NCBI RefSeq assembly: GCF_030254825.1 | Contig: NC_083362.1 | Coordinates: forward strand, 988,501-1,052,500 | DNA: 64,000 bases | Origin: Meriones unguiculatus | Taxonomy: Eukaryota; Chordata; Mammalia; Rodentia; Muridae | Direction of reading: 5' to 3' | Shown: positions 12,148 through 22,800 of the stretch, piece by piece | Layout: each line of letters begins with the position of its first letter | Position numbering within the stretch: the first letter of the stretch is position 1 | Notes under the pieces: generated by a model | What the model was told of the DNA's origin: nothing | Database searches by the model: none | Seen by the model: only the letters and a program-made list of their open reading frames with translations | Translations under genes and position numbers: made by a program

Positions 12148-15100
12148 TCAGCAGTCGGTGGTGACGGTCGCCGACAGCTCCTGGATGCGCCAGGCACTGC
12201 AAGCCCTGCACAGGATGTGCCCGTCCAGCGGGTAGCAGCCTTGGCACTCGCCCTCAGAGGACAGCAGCAGCCCGCACTCCTGTGAGGAGGAGCTGTGTCA
12301 GCGGGTGCTGTGGCCTGCCCCGCTCCCAGGCCCGCCAACCCACGCTCTTGCCGGGGACCCCCTCACCTCACACTTGTAACAGCCAACGTGGAAGCTTCGA
12401 TCCAGGGCAACGATTCTCACCGTCTCCTCCTGCCCCGGTTCCGGCATGATGGCCCCTCCGCACACCGAGCAGCGTGGGGCAAACTTCCTGAGGGGGAAGG
12501 GCCGGAGGGGCCGTCAGGTCCCAGCCTGCCCGCCGAGGCTCACAGGGGTCCCGCGAAGGCGGAGAGGGAGGGACATAGGAGGGATTGCGACCTGGGGAAA
12601 AGCAGTATCAGAGGAAAGAGAGGACCAGAAGCTGGAAACAGGGGGGCAGAGGCAAGGCGACCTGTGGAAGTCTTCAATGCAGTGGATCTGGCTGGTGGCG
12701 TCCACCGTGAAAGGGACACCGTCAAGGCTCCGGCGACACTCGACGCAGGTGAAGCACCCCGGGTGGTAGGCCTTCCCCATAGCCCTCAGGATTCGGTCCA
12801 GGATGGGCTCAGAGCACGCGGAACACTTCTCCAGCGTGGCCTGAGGGGAAGTCACGGAAGGAAGTCACAGAGAGCGCCGACAGCCCGGCCACGCGGCATG
12901 CGTCCTCCGGGCACGGGACTCGGCGGAGGGCGGACAGCCTCGAGATGAGGTCCTCCAGGGGAGGGTGTAGCCTCTGCCCTCTTCCTTGTCCAGCACGAGC
13001 AGTCAGCAGTAACGCCTCTGCGGCACGGTTTCAGACTCTCACAAATTACGTCAACTCTAAAACGCCTTCTTCTAACTGCACAGGTGGCGCTCGTGTTTCC
13101 CCAGATCCCAGGAGAATGGGCATGAGGACCATGACTTTAGGACCAGCCTGGGCTACACAGAGAGCGGGGAAGGAGGATGGCCTCCACAGGAAAGGGCTGG
13201 CTGCTCTTCTCCTCCTTCAGGGAGTATCCCATTGAACGGCTTCCTTGGTCTGAGGCTGTGGCTCGGTAAAGTGTTTGCCCAGCATGACGAAGCGCTGGGT
13301 GCCGTTCCCAGCACTGCACAGGACAGACCTGGTGAGCACGCTTCCCCCATAGACAGAGGCAGGGAACTCAGACTCTACATAGGAGCCGCAGGCCAGCCTG
13401 GGGCACGGGACACATTACCTCAGAACGACAAGCAAGCAATCAAGAAACAAAACCCAAAATGCTCTTCTGCCTGATGGGCTGACGGATCTTCAGAAACCAG
13501 AGCTCAAGGCTGGCTCCAAACTTACTTGGTAGCTCAGGCTAGCCTTCAACTGCTGATCCCCTCTCTCCCAGAGCCACCACGTCTAGCTCCTTCCTTCCTG
13601 CCCCTTAGCTTGAGTGCCCAGCTCTGGGCCCCCTGACTGTCTGCCCCCCCTCAGTGGCTGGCCTGCGGGATCTGGATGCTTGGTCTAGGCCCTACCCCCG
13701 CAGGTCACGCACCACATAGCAGCCCTCACAGTAAGCCCTCCTCTCCATGGCGTAGAAATGCTGGCCTCGGAGCGGGGCCCCGCAGGTAGAGCACACGAAA
13801 CAGCCTACGTGGAAGACGCGGTCCAGGGCCACAACGCCCGCCCCGTCGCCAACCACGTCTTCGCCACAGCCTCCACAGCGACCTGAGGATGAGGAGGAGG
13901 AGGTCAGTGCTCAGACCCGGCTCCTCCCTCCCATCCTCCCCAGCAGGTCGGCTCACCAAAGTACTCCCCACTGGGCGGGTGGCTCATGTCTTGCACCAGT
14001 TTCTTGGTCAGCCTCTCCAGCTCCTCCTCCGGAGGCTGGCCTAAGGGGCCCTACAGTGAGAACGGGGTGCTGGGACGCCACGAACAGCCCGCAAGGAACC
14101 CTCACCTCCCAGAACACCCCTCACCTCCGAGAACAGCCCTCGGGAGCGGGTGGAGGAAAGCCGCCTGCTCCTCCCCTGTGGCCAGCCTGACCCTTGACCT
14201 CTGAGAATTCTCGAGATGGGCTGGCCTGGACCCTCACCCCCGCCTCTCCTCCACCACGCCTGGTTTACGGTTCTGGGACCACACCTTGGGACTCCCCACA
14301 CTGACAAGCCCTCCACCAACTACACCAGCTCCCCTAAAAACAGCGTCTTGAGAGTCCCTCAGCACCCATGCCATGCCGCGAGAGCCCCGGCCTACCTGAG
14401 GCCTGGGCCCGCCGCCTCTTCCTCCTGCGAGCCCCGGCTCACGGTGGCCCCTGTAGCCAGCCCCCCAGACTTCACCTCGGCCTGGCGGAGGAAGGTGGGG
14501 GCCTGGAAGAGGCCCGGAGGCCTGAGAGGGCCCCCGCCTGGGCGGCCCGCAGCCTCTCACAGGCTGAGCCACCTTCACTTGCACGGGGAACGCCGGGCCG
14601 GCCGGGGTGCTGGCGGTAGCGTAGGAGGCCGGGGTAGGTCCGCCGTAGGGCGAGGCTGGGAGCGCGGGGGTCGGGCCGGCCCCTCCGCTGGGCTTCCCGG
14701 AGCCTGCGCGGTAGGCGTGGGGTGGAGAGGCCTCAAAAGCCTGGGGACACGAGCAATGCAGAAGCCGTTGGTAAGGCCAGATCCAGGGCCCCAGGCCAGG
14801 ACTTTCCACACGCTCCCACGGGCAAGGCCTGACAAGGAGGCAGCCAGGTGGTCACCAGCTGCCTAGAGTGAGGAGTGGGGAGAGAGGACGACGGGCTGAG
14901 GCCGAGAATCCACAGAGGGGCCCACCTGCCGGTCGGGCCGCCGAGGGGCGTGAGTTCGACCCCCGTCCAGATCCGCCAGCATGCTGGTGAGCGAATCAAT
15001 CTCGGCGTCCAGGCTCGCGGGGCGGACGGCCGCCCGGTCCGGAGGGAGCCCCTGGGGCAGGGCCAAAGCAGGGAGCACAATGCGGATCACGCCGCCCGCA

Positions 15101-15506
15101 CAGGCCCGCCTCGCCGCCCTCGCCTCCCGCGCTCACCTGCAGGCGCTGCGGGGCCCCGTGGGAGCCCACCCAGGGAGGCCCCCGGTCTTCCGGCGCCCCC
15201 GGAGGCGGGTAGCAGTGCTCAGGCGGGAGCGGGCAGAAACTGACCCTGGGGTGAGGCTGGGGTGCTGACGGAGAGGAGCGGGGGATGGAGGCGGGCGCCG
15301 CGGGCCGCCCTCCCCTCCCGCCGTCGGGGCTCCGGCCAGGGCAGGAGCGGGGGGCCTCGCGGAGGGCGGGGGAGGGCGGCCCGCCGCCTCCCGGGGCGCG
15401 AGGACCGACACTTACTTGCTCCGTGGGCGCCGCGGGGAAGCGCCCGGCCCTGAGGGGCTCTGGCGGGCTCCGGCTGCTTCGGGGGAAGCCAGGTGGGCCC
15501 CGACAT
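12148..15506 (-). CDS. TRIP6: TRIP6, zyxin-family LIM domain adaptor, complete (461 aa)
   Basis: Focal-adhesion and nuclear adaptor (thyroid receptor interacting protein 6) linked in the literature to LPA-receptor, NF-kB and Hippo/LATS signalling. Nine coding exons on the minus strand: 15416-15506, 15137-15264, 14926-15051, 14396-14740, 13957-14050, 13713-13882, 12662-12840, 12367-12487 and 12148-12279. Their lengths total 462 codons including the stop, close to the human 476 aa. The N-terminal half (residues 1 to about 260) is proline-rich, starting MSGPTWLPPK, with a SLDAEIDSL zyxin-like motif. Three tandem LIM domains follow (about 262-320, 321-380 and 381-448), with the expected Cys/His pairs (CGGCGEDV, CSACSEPILD, CSVCGGAIM). 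The C-terminus is TTDC, the known PDZ-binding tail. No breaks seen. It lies head to tail between SLC12A9 and SRRT. Confidence 0.97.
13249..13322 (+). repeat. Single ID-like SINE in TRIP6 intron
   Basis: GAGGCTGTGGCTCGGTAAAG followed by GCTGGGTGCCGTTCCCAGCA gives both A-box- and B-box-like parts of an ID element in one copy. Confidence 0.6.
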
Positions 15507-15760
15507 GGTCCGCGACGGCTGAGGCCCGAGCCCCACGCGCGGGCCCGGACCCCCTTCCCTCCCCCTCCCCACGCCCCGGCGGGGACTCTCGCAAAGAAAC
15601 TTTTCCGGGCGGAGAAACTTTCGGGCTTTTTCCCCCTTTCCTCCCCAATTTTGGAGACGACCACGCCCCCTGACGTCACCGCATTCCTGGGGAGGGTCAC
15701 GTGGTCCCCGAAACCCTAATCCGCGGCCCCTCGCGACGGGAGCCCCGCCCTCCCCACACG
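15507..15760 (-). promoter_or_regulatory. TRIP6: TRIP6 promoter with CRE, E-box and TEAD-like sites
   Basis: Short GC-rich region directly upstream of the TRIP6 ATG. It contains a full palindromic CRE (TGACGTCA, 15671-15678), a CACGTG E-box in GTCACGTGGT context (15698-15703) and a CATTCC/GGAATG TEAD-type motif (15682-15687). No TATA box is obvious. The whole promoter must fit between the TRIP6 start and the SLC12A9 poly(A) signal at about 15,820. Confidence 0.65.
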
Positions 15761-15819
15761 GCCACCCTCCCCGCGCCGCCCGCCCGCGGCCGCGCTGCAC
15801 CAGCCGTAGCGCTCGGTCT

Positions 15820-15825
15820 TTTATT
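15820..15825 (-). terminator. SLC12A9: SLC12A9 poly(A) signal
   Basis: Perfect AATAAA on the minus strand, 162 bases past the SLC12A9 stop codon, giving a short 3' UTR of about 180-190 bases. Cleavage is expected near 15,800, only about 100 bp from the CRE/E-box cluster of TRIP6. Confidence 0.85.
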
Positions 15826-15986
15826 GATGGTCAGTGGTTAGAAAAATAAAACAGAGGAGACGTCAGCACGGCGGCCGGCGGGAGGGTCCGCGGCGGGGCG
15901 GGACACTGAGGTAGCCCGGAGGCACAGAGGAGGCCAGCCCCTCTGCTCAAGGCACCGGTGCGGCGGGCGGGCGGGCGCGGCCGCGC

Positions 15987-16843
15987 TCAGAGGTCGGTGC
16001 AGGTGACCGGGGTGACGCCGTGCACCAGCAGCGCGGGCCCCAGGTCGCGGCTCAGCGCCTCCAGCAGGCCGAGGTAGGCGGGGTAGCGCGCGGGGTCGGC
16101 GGGCGGCCGCGGCAGGTAGAGGAAGGTGAGCGCGGTGGCGGGGCCGTCCTCCCCGCGCGCCGGCGCCCCCGCCCCTGCCGCCGCGCCCCGGGCCTGCTGG
16201 GCGCGCACCAGGGCGTTGGCGCTGCCCGCCAGGGCCAGGGCCTCCGCGTCGCCGCGGCCGCCGTTCACGAAGTCGCCCTCCTCCTCCTGCCCCGAGGCGC
16301 CCTCGCCCTCGCCCCACGCCACCTCCTGCACCTCGGCCCGGATCCGGAGCTGCGTGAGCAGCGCGCGCAGCCGGCCCTCGGCCGCGCCGGGCGCCTCCCC
16401 GGGCCGCAGGCACAGGAAGATGCGCAGCTGCGCGCTGTGCCAGGCGGGCACCATGCCCAGGATGGTCGCCATCTGCAGCAGGAACAGGCCGCACACGTCC
16501 ACGTAGCCCGGGCCGCCCCGCGGCCGCAGCAGGTTCAGCGGCCACACGTCCACGCGGTGGGGCGCCCCGCAGGCGCCGCGGCCCAGGCGCTCGGCGGGCA
16601 GCGCCCCGCAGGCGCGCGCCAGCACCACGTTCTTGTTCATCTTGAGCGCGTCGGCCACGGTGGCCACGTAGTCCTGCGCGCTCAGGGCCCGTGGGCTTCC
16701 GGGCGCGCGTGGCGGCGGGAAGAGCGAGCTCAGGGCGGGGGTCGCGCCCCCGGCCTCCGAGAAGGCGGGGTCCGTGAGGAAGTGGTCCTGGGCCGGCGCG
16801 TCGTCGTAGAAGCCCAGCACCAGCGTGTTGGGCTTCATGCCGC
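15987..16843 (-). CDS. SLC12A9: SLC12A9 last coding exon (cytosolic C-terminal domain)
   Basis: A single 857-base exon encodes 285 residues from GGMKPNTLVLGFYDD to the stop at 15989-15987. It is extremely GC-rich with almost only G or C at third positions, plus Ala/Gly/Glu-rich low-complexity stretches. It is preceded by a 4.4 kb intron (16844-21258) carrying one ID-derived tandem array, a short 34-38 bp repeat and several B1 copies. Confidence 0.95.
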
Positions 16844-19800
16844 CTGCGGGAGAGACGGGGGAGGACAGTGAGGCCGGGCCTCGCCCCGCAGGAACACACT
16901 CGGCGGCCGGGCATGCATAACGACCCGCCTCCCTCAGCACTTGACCACGCGTTCATCTGACTACTATAGTCTGCACGGCACAGCACGACTCCGGGACTTC
17001 TTCCTGAGGGGTGGAATTAGAGGACCCCATGCCTCCCCGCGCTGGGCTGCCGGGCCGTCCCCGCCCCCCGCCGTTCTTTGGGGTTTTGCTTTGGGAGGTT
17101 TTTGTTTCTGGCCTGCTTTCTTGCTTCTGTGCTCCGAGGCAGGCTTTTACTGTGTGGACCGCGCTAGGCACCAACTGGGAGACAGTTTCCTGTCTGGGGA
17201 CGCGTGGAAACGGCCCCCGGGCTGGCTTGGCACTTGGTGGCAGCCCATGGCCTTGACCTCCTGACCTTCCTGCACCCTCCTCCCAGTGCTGGGATTACAG
17301 TATCCGTCAAGGAGCGCCTGGACCTCAGGGCTTCAGCATGCTAGGGAGGTGCTGCAGCTCCAGGCTCAGCCAGGGTTCAGGAAGGCCCTAAACGGCCTGT
17401 GGGGCGGGAACTCAACCAGGCAAGATGGCTGCCGCCCACAATCCCGGTGCCAGGCAGGCTGCGGCGGGAAGATGGCCACAGAGCTAGGCTCTGTCCCTGC
17501 CAGGAAGGGAGCAGAAACCGGAGATTCAGGCTGAGCTCCGCTGAGGAAATGACACTTCTGTAGCCCAGGCTGCCTCTGAGCTCACAGCCCTCCTTGTCCC
17601 AATCAGACAGCCTGGCCATTCAAGCCCGCAGCACCCATAGGCAGGGGCGGGTGGATCTCCGAGTTCAAGGCCAGCCTGGTCTACACAGAGAAACACTGTC
17701 TGGAAAAACAAAAGTCAGGTTGGTGAGGTCCGTCTCCAGGGAAGGCGGCCCAGGCCGCTATGGGGGTGGAGCTGCAGGAGGGCTGTGCAGCTCCTCCGGG
17801 CAAAGCTAGGGACAGCGGTGGCAGGTAGGGAGGCCGTACCCACCCAGAGGAGGCAGAGAGCAGTAGGGAGGCCGTACCCAGAGGAGGCAGAGAGCAGTAG
17901 GGAGGCCGTACCCAGAGGAGGCAGAAAGCGTCTGGGTTATCAGAAGCCACATCCTGGAGAAAGCACTCACTCACCCCATCTGACCCCTGAGGCAGACTCC
18001 GAGATAAGCACTATTTCATCTCCCTCACAGATAAGGAACCAGCCTGCGGCCCACGCAATGAAGGCCTTGGCCCGCCTCGGGCCGGGACACAAAGGTCTGC
18101 GGACACTGGAGGCCATTCTCTGACCTTCCCAGCTGGGCTCGCAACAAGCTCAGTGACCTGAGTGCACGACCTCGCAGACTCCTGACCACAGCTGTTAGAG
18201 GCACCTGCTTTGTTTTGAGACAGGCTTTTCCTCATTTGCCCAGGCTACTCCAGAACTCACCATACTACCACCTCAGAAACCTCACATGCAGGATGTGGTG
18301 GCCTTTAATCCAGCACTCGGGAGACAAAGGCAGGCGAATCTCTGTGAGTTCCAGGCCAGCCTGAGCTACAGAGTGAGTCCAGGACAGCCAAGGCTACATA
18401 GAGAAACCCTGTCTTGGGGGAAAAAAAAAAAAAAAAAAGAAAGAAAAATGAGTTCAAAGCCAGCCTAGACAATTTAGTGACACCTCATGTAAAATGTATT
18501 CTTTCTGGGCTCTCCTTTTTTAAAACAAGGTCTCACTGTGTACCCCTGGCTGGCCTAGAACCCACAGAAAGCTGCCTGCCTGTCCTCCCAGTATTGGAGT
18601 TAGAAGTGTGTGCCACCATCCTGGTCTCTACCTTTACCGCCATTACTATTATGACTGTGGGTTATGCATGAGGGCACCGCGTGCCAGCCACGGCATGAAT
18701 GCGCAGGCCCGCTCACTCCTACCTGTAGGTGTGTGCCAGGAGTTAACCTGAGGCTCTCGCTCCGCCAGCTGAGCCGTCCGCCAGCCCCGCACCTGACTGA
18801 GGGCAGCTCACCGCCCGGGCTGCACTGCCCCGCTGCCTGTCTTCCCGGTGCTGGGAACTGCGGGGCGGGACCGCCGGCCTCCACAGGGCGCCGGGGACCC
18901 AGCTAAGGTCCTTTACTGCTGCGGCCTCTCCCAGCCCCGCAGTTTCCTTTCTGCTGTCGTCCTCTTCCTTAGAGTAAGCTCTCGGACAGTGACCCCCTCC
19001 CAGAAAAGAGAAGCTAGAGCCCCCGGTGCCCTGGGGTAAGTGGTGCTCGGTGACACCCCAAACCTCCCAGCAGGAGGGAACTATGTCAGCTGACCTGGCA
19101 AGGGCCAGGCAAATGGCCACCACCCTGCGCTTACCCGGCCCTGCTCACACGGAGCCATGCTGCTGCCCTTTGCCTGACTGACTGCAGGTGGAGAAGGTGT
19201 GCACTCGGGTGAGACACTGGTCTGGGGATCCAGGTGGCTGCGCATGGGAAGGGAGGAGCCGGGCACCAGGCTGCCAGCCTTACAGTGAGTCAAGAGCTGC
19301 CTGAGGTGCAGGCCTGGGCCCCCAGCTGCATGGGAGGCTGAGGCAGGAGCATCTCAAGTTCAAGGTCTCTGCTGGCAGGGCTGGAGCATGCATTTAATCC
19401 CAGTACCCAGATGGGCAGAGGCAGGGGGATCTCTGTGAGTCCACAGAGTGAGTTCTAGGATAGCCTAGAGAAACCCTGTCTCAAACCAAAAACAAACAAA
19501 CAAAACAACATTCAAAATCAGGGTCTTTCTGGGCAACTTAGTGAAACTAGCTAAAAAATTTAAAAAAAAAAAAAAAAGCTAAGATTGAGCTTAGCTCTAA
19601 AGTTTTACTATATCACTAGAATTAAAGTATTACTAGAGTCCCCCAGTGAGGGGCTGAGTGTGGCTCAGTGGTAGAGCCCTGCCTAGAATCCCCCAGTGAG
19701 GGGCTGGGTATGGCTCAGTGGTAGAGCCCCTGCCTAGAATCCCCCAGTGAGGGGCTGGGTGTGGCTCAGTGGTAGAGCCCCTGCCTAGAATTCCCCAGTG

Positions 19801-22800
19801 AGGGGCTGGGGTGTAGCTCAGTGGTCACCTGCCTAGAATCCCCCAGTGAGGGGCTGGGGTGTGGCTCAGTGGTCACCTGCCTAGAGTCCCCCAGTGAGGG
19901 GCTGGGGTGTGGCTCAGTGGTAGAGCCCCTGCCTAGAGTCCCCAGTGAGGGGCTGGGTGTGGCTCAGTGGTAGAGCATCTGCCTAGAATCCCCCAGTGAG
20001 GGGCTGGGGTGTGGCTCAGTGGTAGAGCCCCTGCCTAGAATCCCCCAGTGAGGGGCTGGGGTGTAGCTCAGTGGTCACCTGCCTAGAGTCCCCCAGTGAG
20101 GGGCTGGGTGTGGCTCAGTGGCAGAGCCCCTGCCTAACTTCAGAACAGCCCTGGGTTTAAACTAGAGCGTATGTGGACAGAAAGAGTTACAGCGCCGGCA
20201 GCATTCCGCTTATCCGAAAGCACGGCTCCTATACACTCTCCAGCACCCTCTGTGACAGGGGACCCTTCCTACTCCTTCCTGCTCCCAATGGCTTGTTTGC
20301 CGTTAACAGGGCCTGCTAGGGCGCCAGCCTGACCTGGAATTCTTGCCTGAGACTCCAGGTGCTAGGGCTGCAGGCGGGAGCCATGTCTGGCCTCCCTGCA
20401 CGAGCCTGTGATGCCCGCCTCCGCATGCGGGCCGGGCTTCCCCCGACTCTGGCACCCAGCTGCCTGTTTCCTGAGTGCACCCCAGCTCCCGGCTGTCAGC
20501 TCTGCGCAGGGTCAGGCCCACTCAGAAGTTGGCCAGAAGCTGTGCTAATGGAGCAGCCTAAGGCTCGGACAATTCTCTCACCTTCCTTGGAAAAAATACT
20601 CTCCAGAGCCCAAAACCTCTCTAATTTTTTCCTCAGGAAAGAGAAGGAGAGAAGAGGGAGGGGGAAGTGCCCCCCAGCTCTTAACTAGCAAGCACTTCGG
20701 GAAGCCGGCATGGTGCCGCACACGTAACCCCAAGACGGGAGGAGCGGGCTCAAGGTCGTTCTCAGCAGCAGAGCGGCCCTGGGCCGGCCTGAGCTCCGGG
20801 AGATGAGTCAGTAGGCTGGGGTGTCTGTGGCTTCGCTCTCTAGTGACCACATGGAAGACAGGGACCTGGGCTCTGCACGGGCAGTGTGGCATGCTTACAC
20901 ACACACACACACACACACACACCCCTTATATGTAACCTTTGTTTGTTTTGTTCTGCTTTTTGAAACAGGGTTTCTCTGTGCAGACCTGGCCATCGTGGGC
21001 TCACTAAGTAGACCAGGCTGGCCTCAGAGACTCATCTGCCTCTGCCTCCCAAATGCGAGGGTTAACGGCTGGGCCACGGGCTCCTGGCTGACCGTAATGA
21101 CGCCACCACAGCCTCCGCCAGAGCCTCCTGCTGTCTGCGCCTCCAGCGAGACGCTGCAGCGGCTGTTATCTCTGGCCCCGTCTTATCTACACCGCAGTGA
21201 GCTCCTTGGCCATCTGCCATCTGGCGGGGTGGAGAGGGGCTGAAGGGGGGCAGCTCACCCAGGCCCGAGATCCGCAGCAGGTGCTGAGCCCCCTGACGCA
21301 CCGACGGGGAAAGGGTCAGATCCACGAAGGCCTTCACCTGGGCCAGGTCCACCAGGCTCAGCCACGCGCCATACTGTGGCTGCACAGGGTCCGCCGGCAG
21401 GGAGTCTGTGGAGACGAGACAGGGAAGGTGCTGTTCCCGGCCATCGAAACTGAGGCAGGAGGGTGGCAAGTTCAAGGCCACTGCACAGGGAGATGGTACA
21501 AAACAAGGACCGGCAGTATAGCTCAGGAGTAAAGTGTTGGCCCAGCGTGTTAAAGGTTCAGTACTCAGTAGTCCAGAAACAGGACAGAGACAGGGGCAGC
21601 GGGGAGAGCAACTATTGGCCGAGCTCATTTACTCTTTACTAGAGCTGGAGTGTGGTGGAGCCCCTGCCTAGAATTCCCCAGTGAGGGGCTGGGTGTGGCT
21701 CAGTGGTCACCTGCCTAGAATCCCCCAGTGAGGGGCTGGGATGTGGCTCAGTGGTCACCTGCCTAGAATCCCCCAGTGAGGGGCTGGGTGTGGCTCAGTG
21801 GTCACCTGCCTAGAATCCCCCAGTGAGGGGCTGGGGTATAGCTCAGTGGTAGAGCCCTGCCTAGAATCCCCCAGTGAGGGGCTGGGGTGTGGCTCAGTGG
21901 TAGAGCACCTGCCTAGAATTCCCCAGTGAGGGGCTGGGTGTGGCTCAGTGGTCACCTGCCTAGAACCCCCAGTGAGGGGCTGAGTGTGGCTCAGTGGTCA
22001 CCTGCCTAGAACCCCCAGTGAGGGGCTGGGTGTGGGTCACCAACATTCTTACTGTTACAAATTAAGTCAGTTACTCTTCCTGGAATTGAAAGCGAGCCTG
22101 AGTCTAGCCAAAAACAGGAGGCATGTGAGACGGGAGAGGAAGGGCCGGGCGAGCAGCCCCCACTCACCGAGGTCCCCCAGCGTGACGTGGCCCAGCACAT
22201 AGAGGCCCCCCTTCTTCAGCTGGTTGGCCAGGCGCAGCAGAGGCAGCGCGCTCCTCGGGTTCCCCACCAGGAGCAGCAGCTGCGGCCGCCAGAACTTCAC
22301 GTGCTCCTTTCTGACGTCCAGGCGGAGCAGGTACTTCCGAACCTGTGGAGCATGCATGGGTGGCGGGGGAGGACCGCCAGGGAGCACTCGGCCTTCAGTG
22401 CTGGGGGGAGGACCGCCAGGGAGCACTTGGCCTTCAGTGCTGAGGGGAACTGCCAGGGAGCACTCAACATTCCGTGCTCGGGGGAGGGGGGTAGGACTGC
22501 CAGGGAGCACTCAGCTGTCAGTGCTGGGGGGGACCGCCAGGGAGCACTCAGCCGTCAGTGCTCCTGGGTGGGACAGGAGCCTCCCAGGACCGCCCCCCGC
22601 CCGCCCTCCCTCCCTCCCACCGAGGCCCCAACCTGGTGGAAGAGCAGGGCCTGGCTGACGTAGCCCCAGCTGCTGGGCCCTCCCCGCGCGGTGAGCAGCG
22701 CGGACAGCAGGCCCATGAGGAGCAGGGAGCCGCCGGCGGCCCCGGGGCTGATGAGGAACATCATCAGCAGGCAGGAGGCCACCCCGAGCAGGCAGGTGTG

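Noticed and set aside
15261..15719. Plus-strand frame of 144 codons across TRIP6 exons 1-2
   Set aside because: Antisense shadow of TRIP6 in GC-rich sequence.
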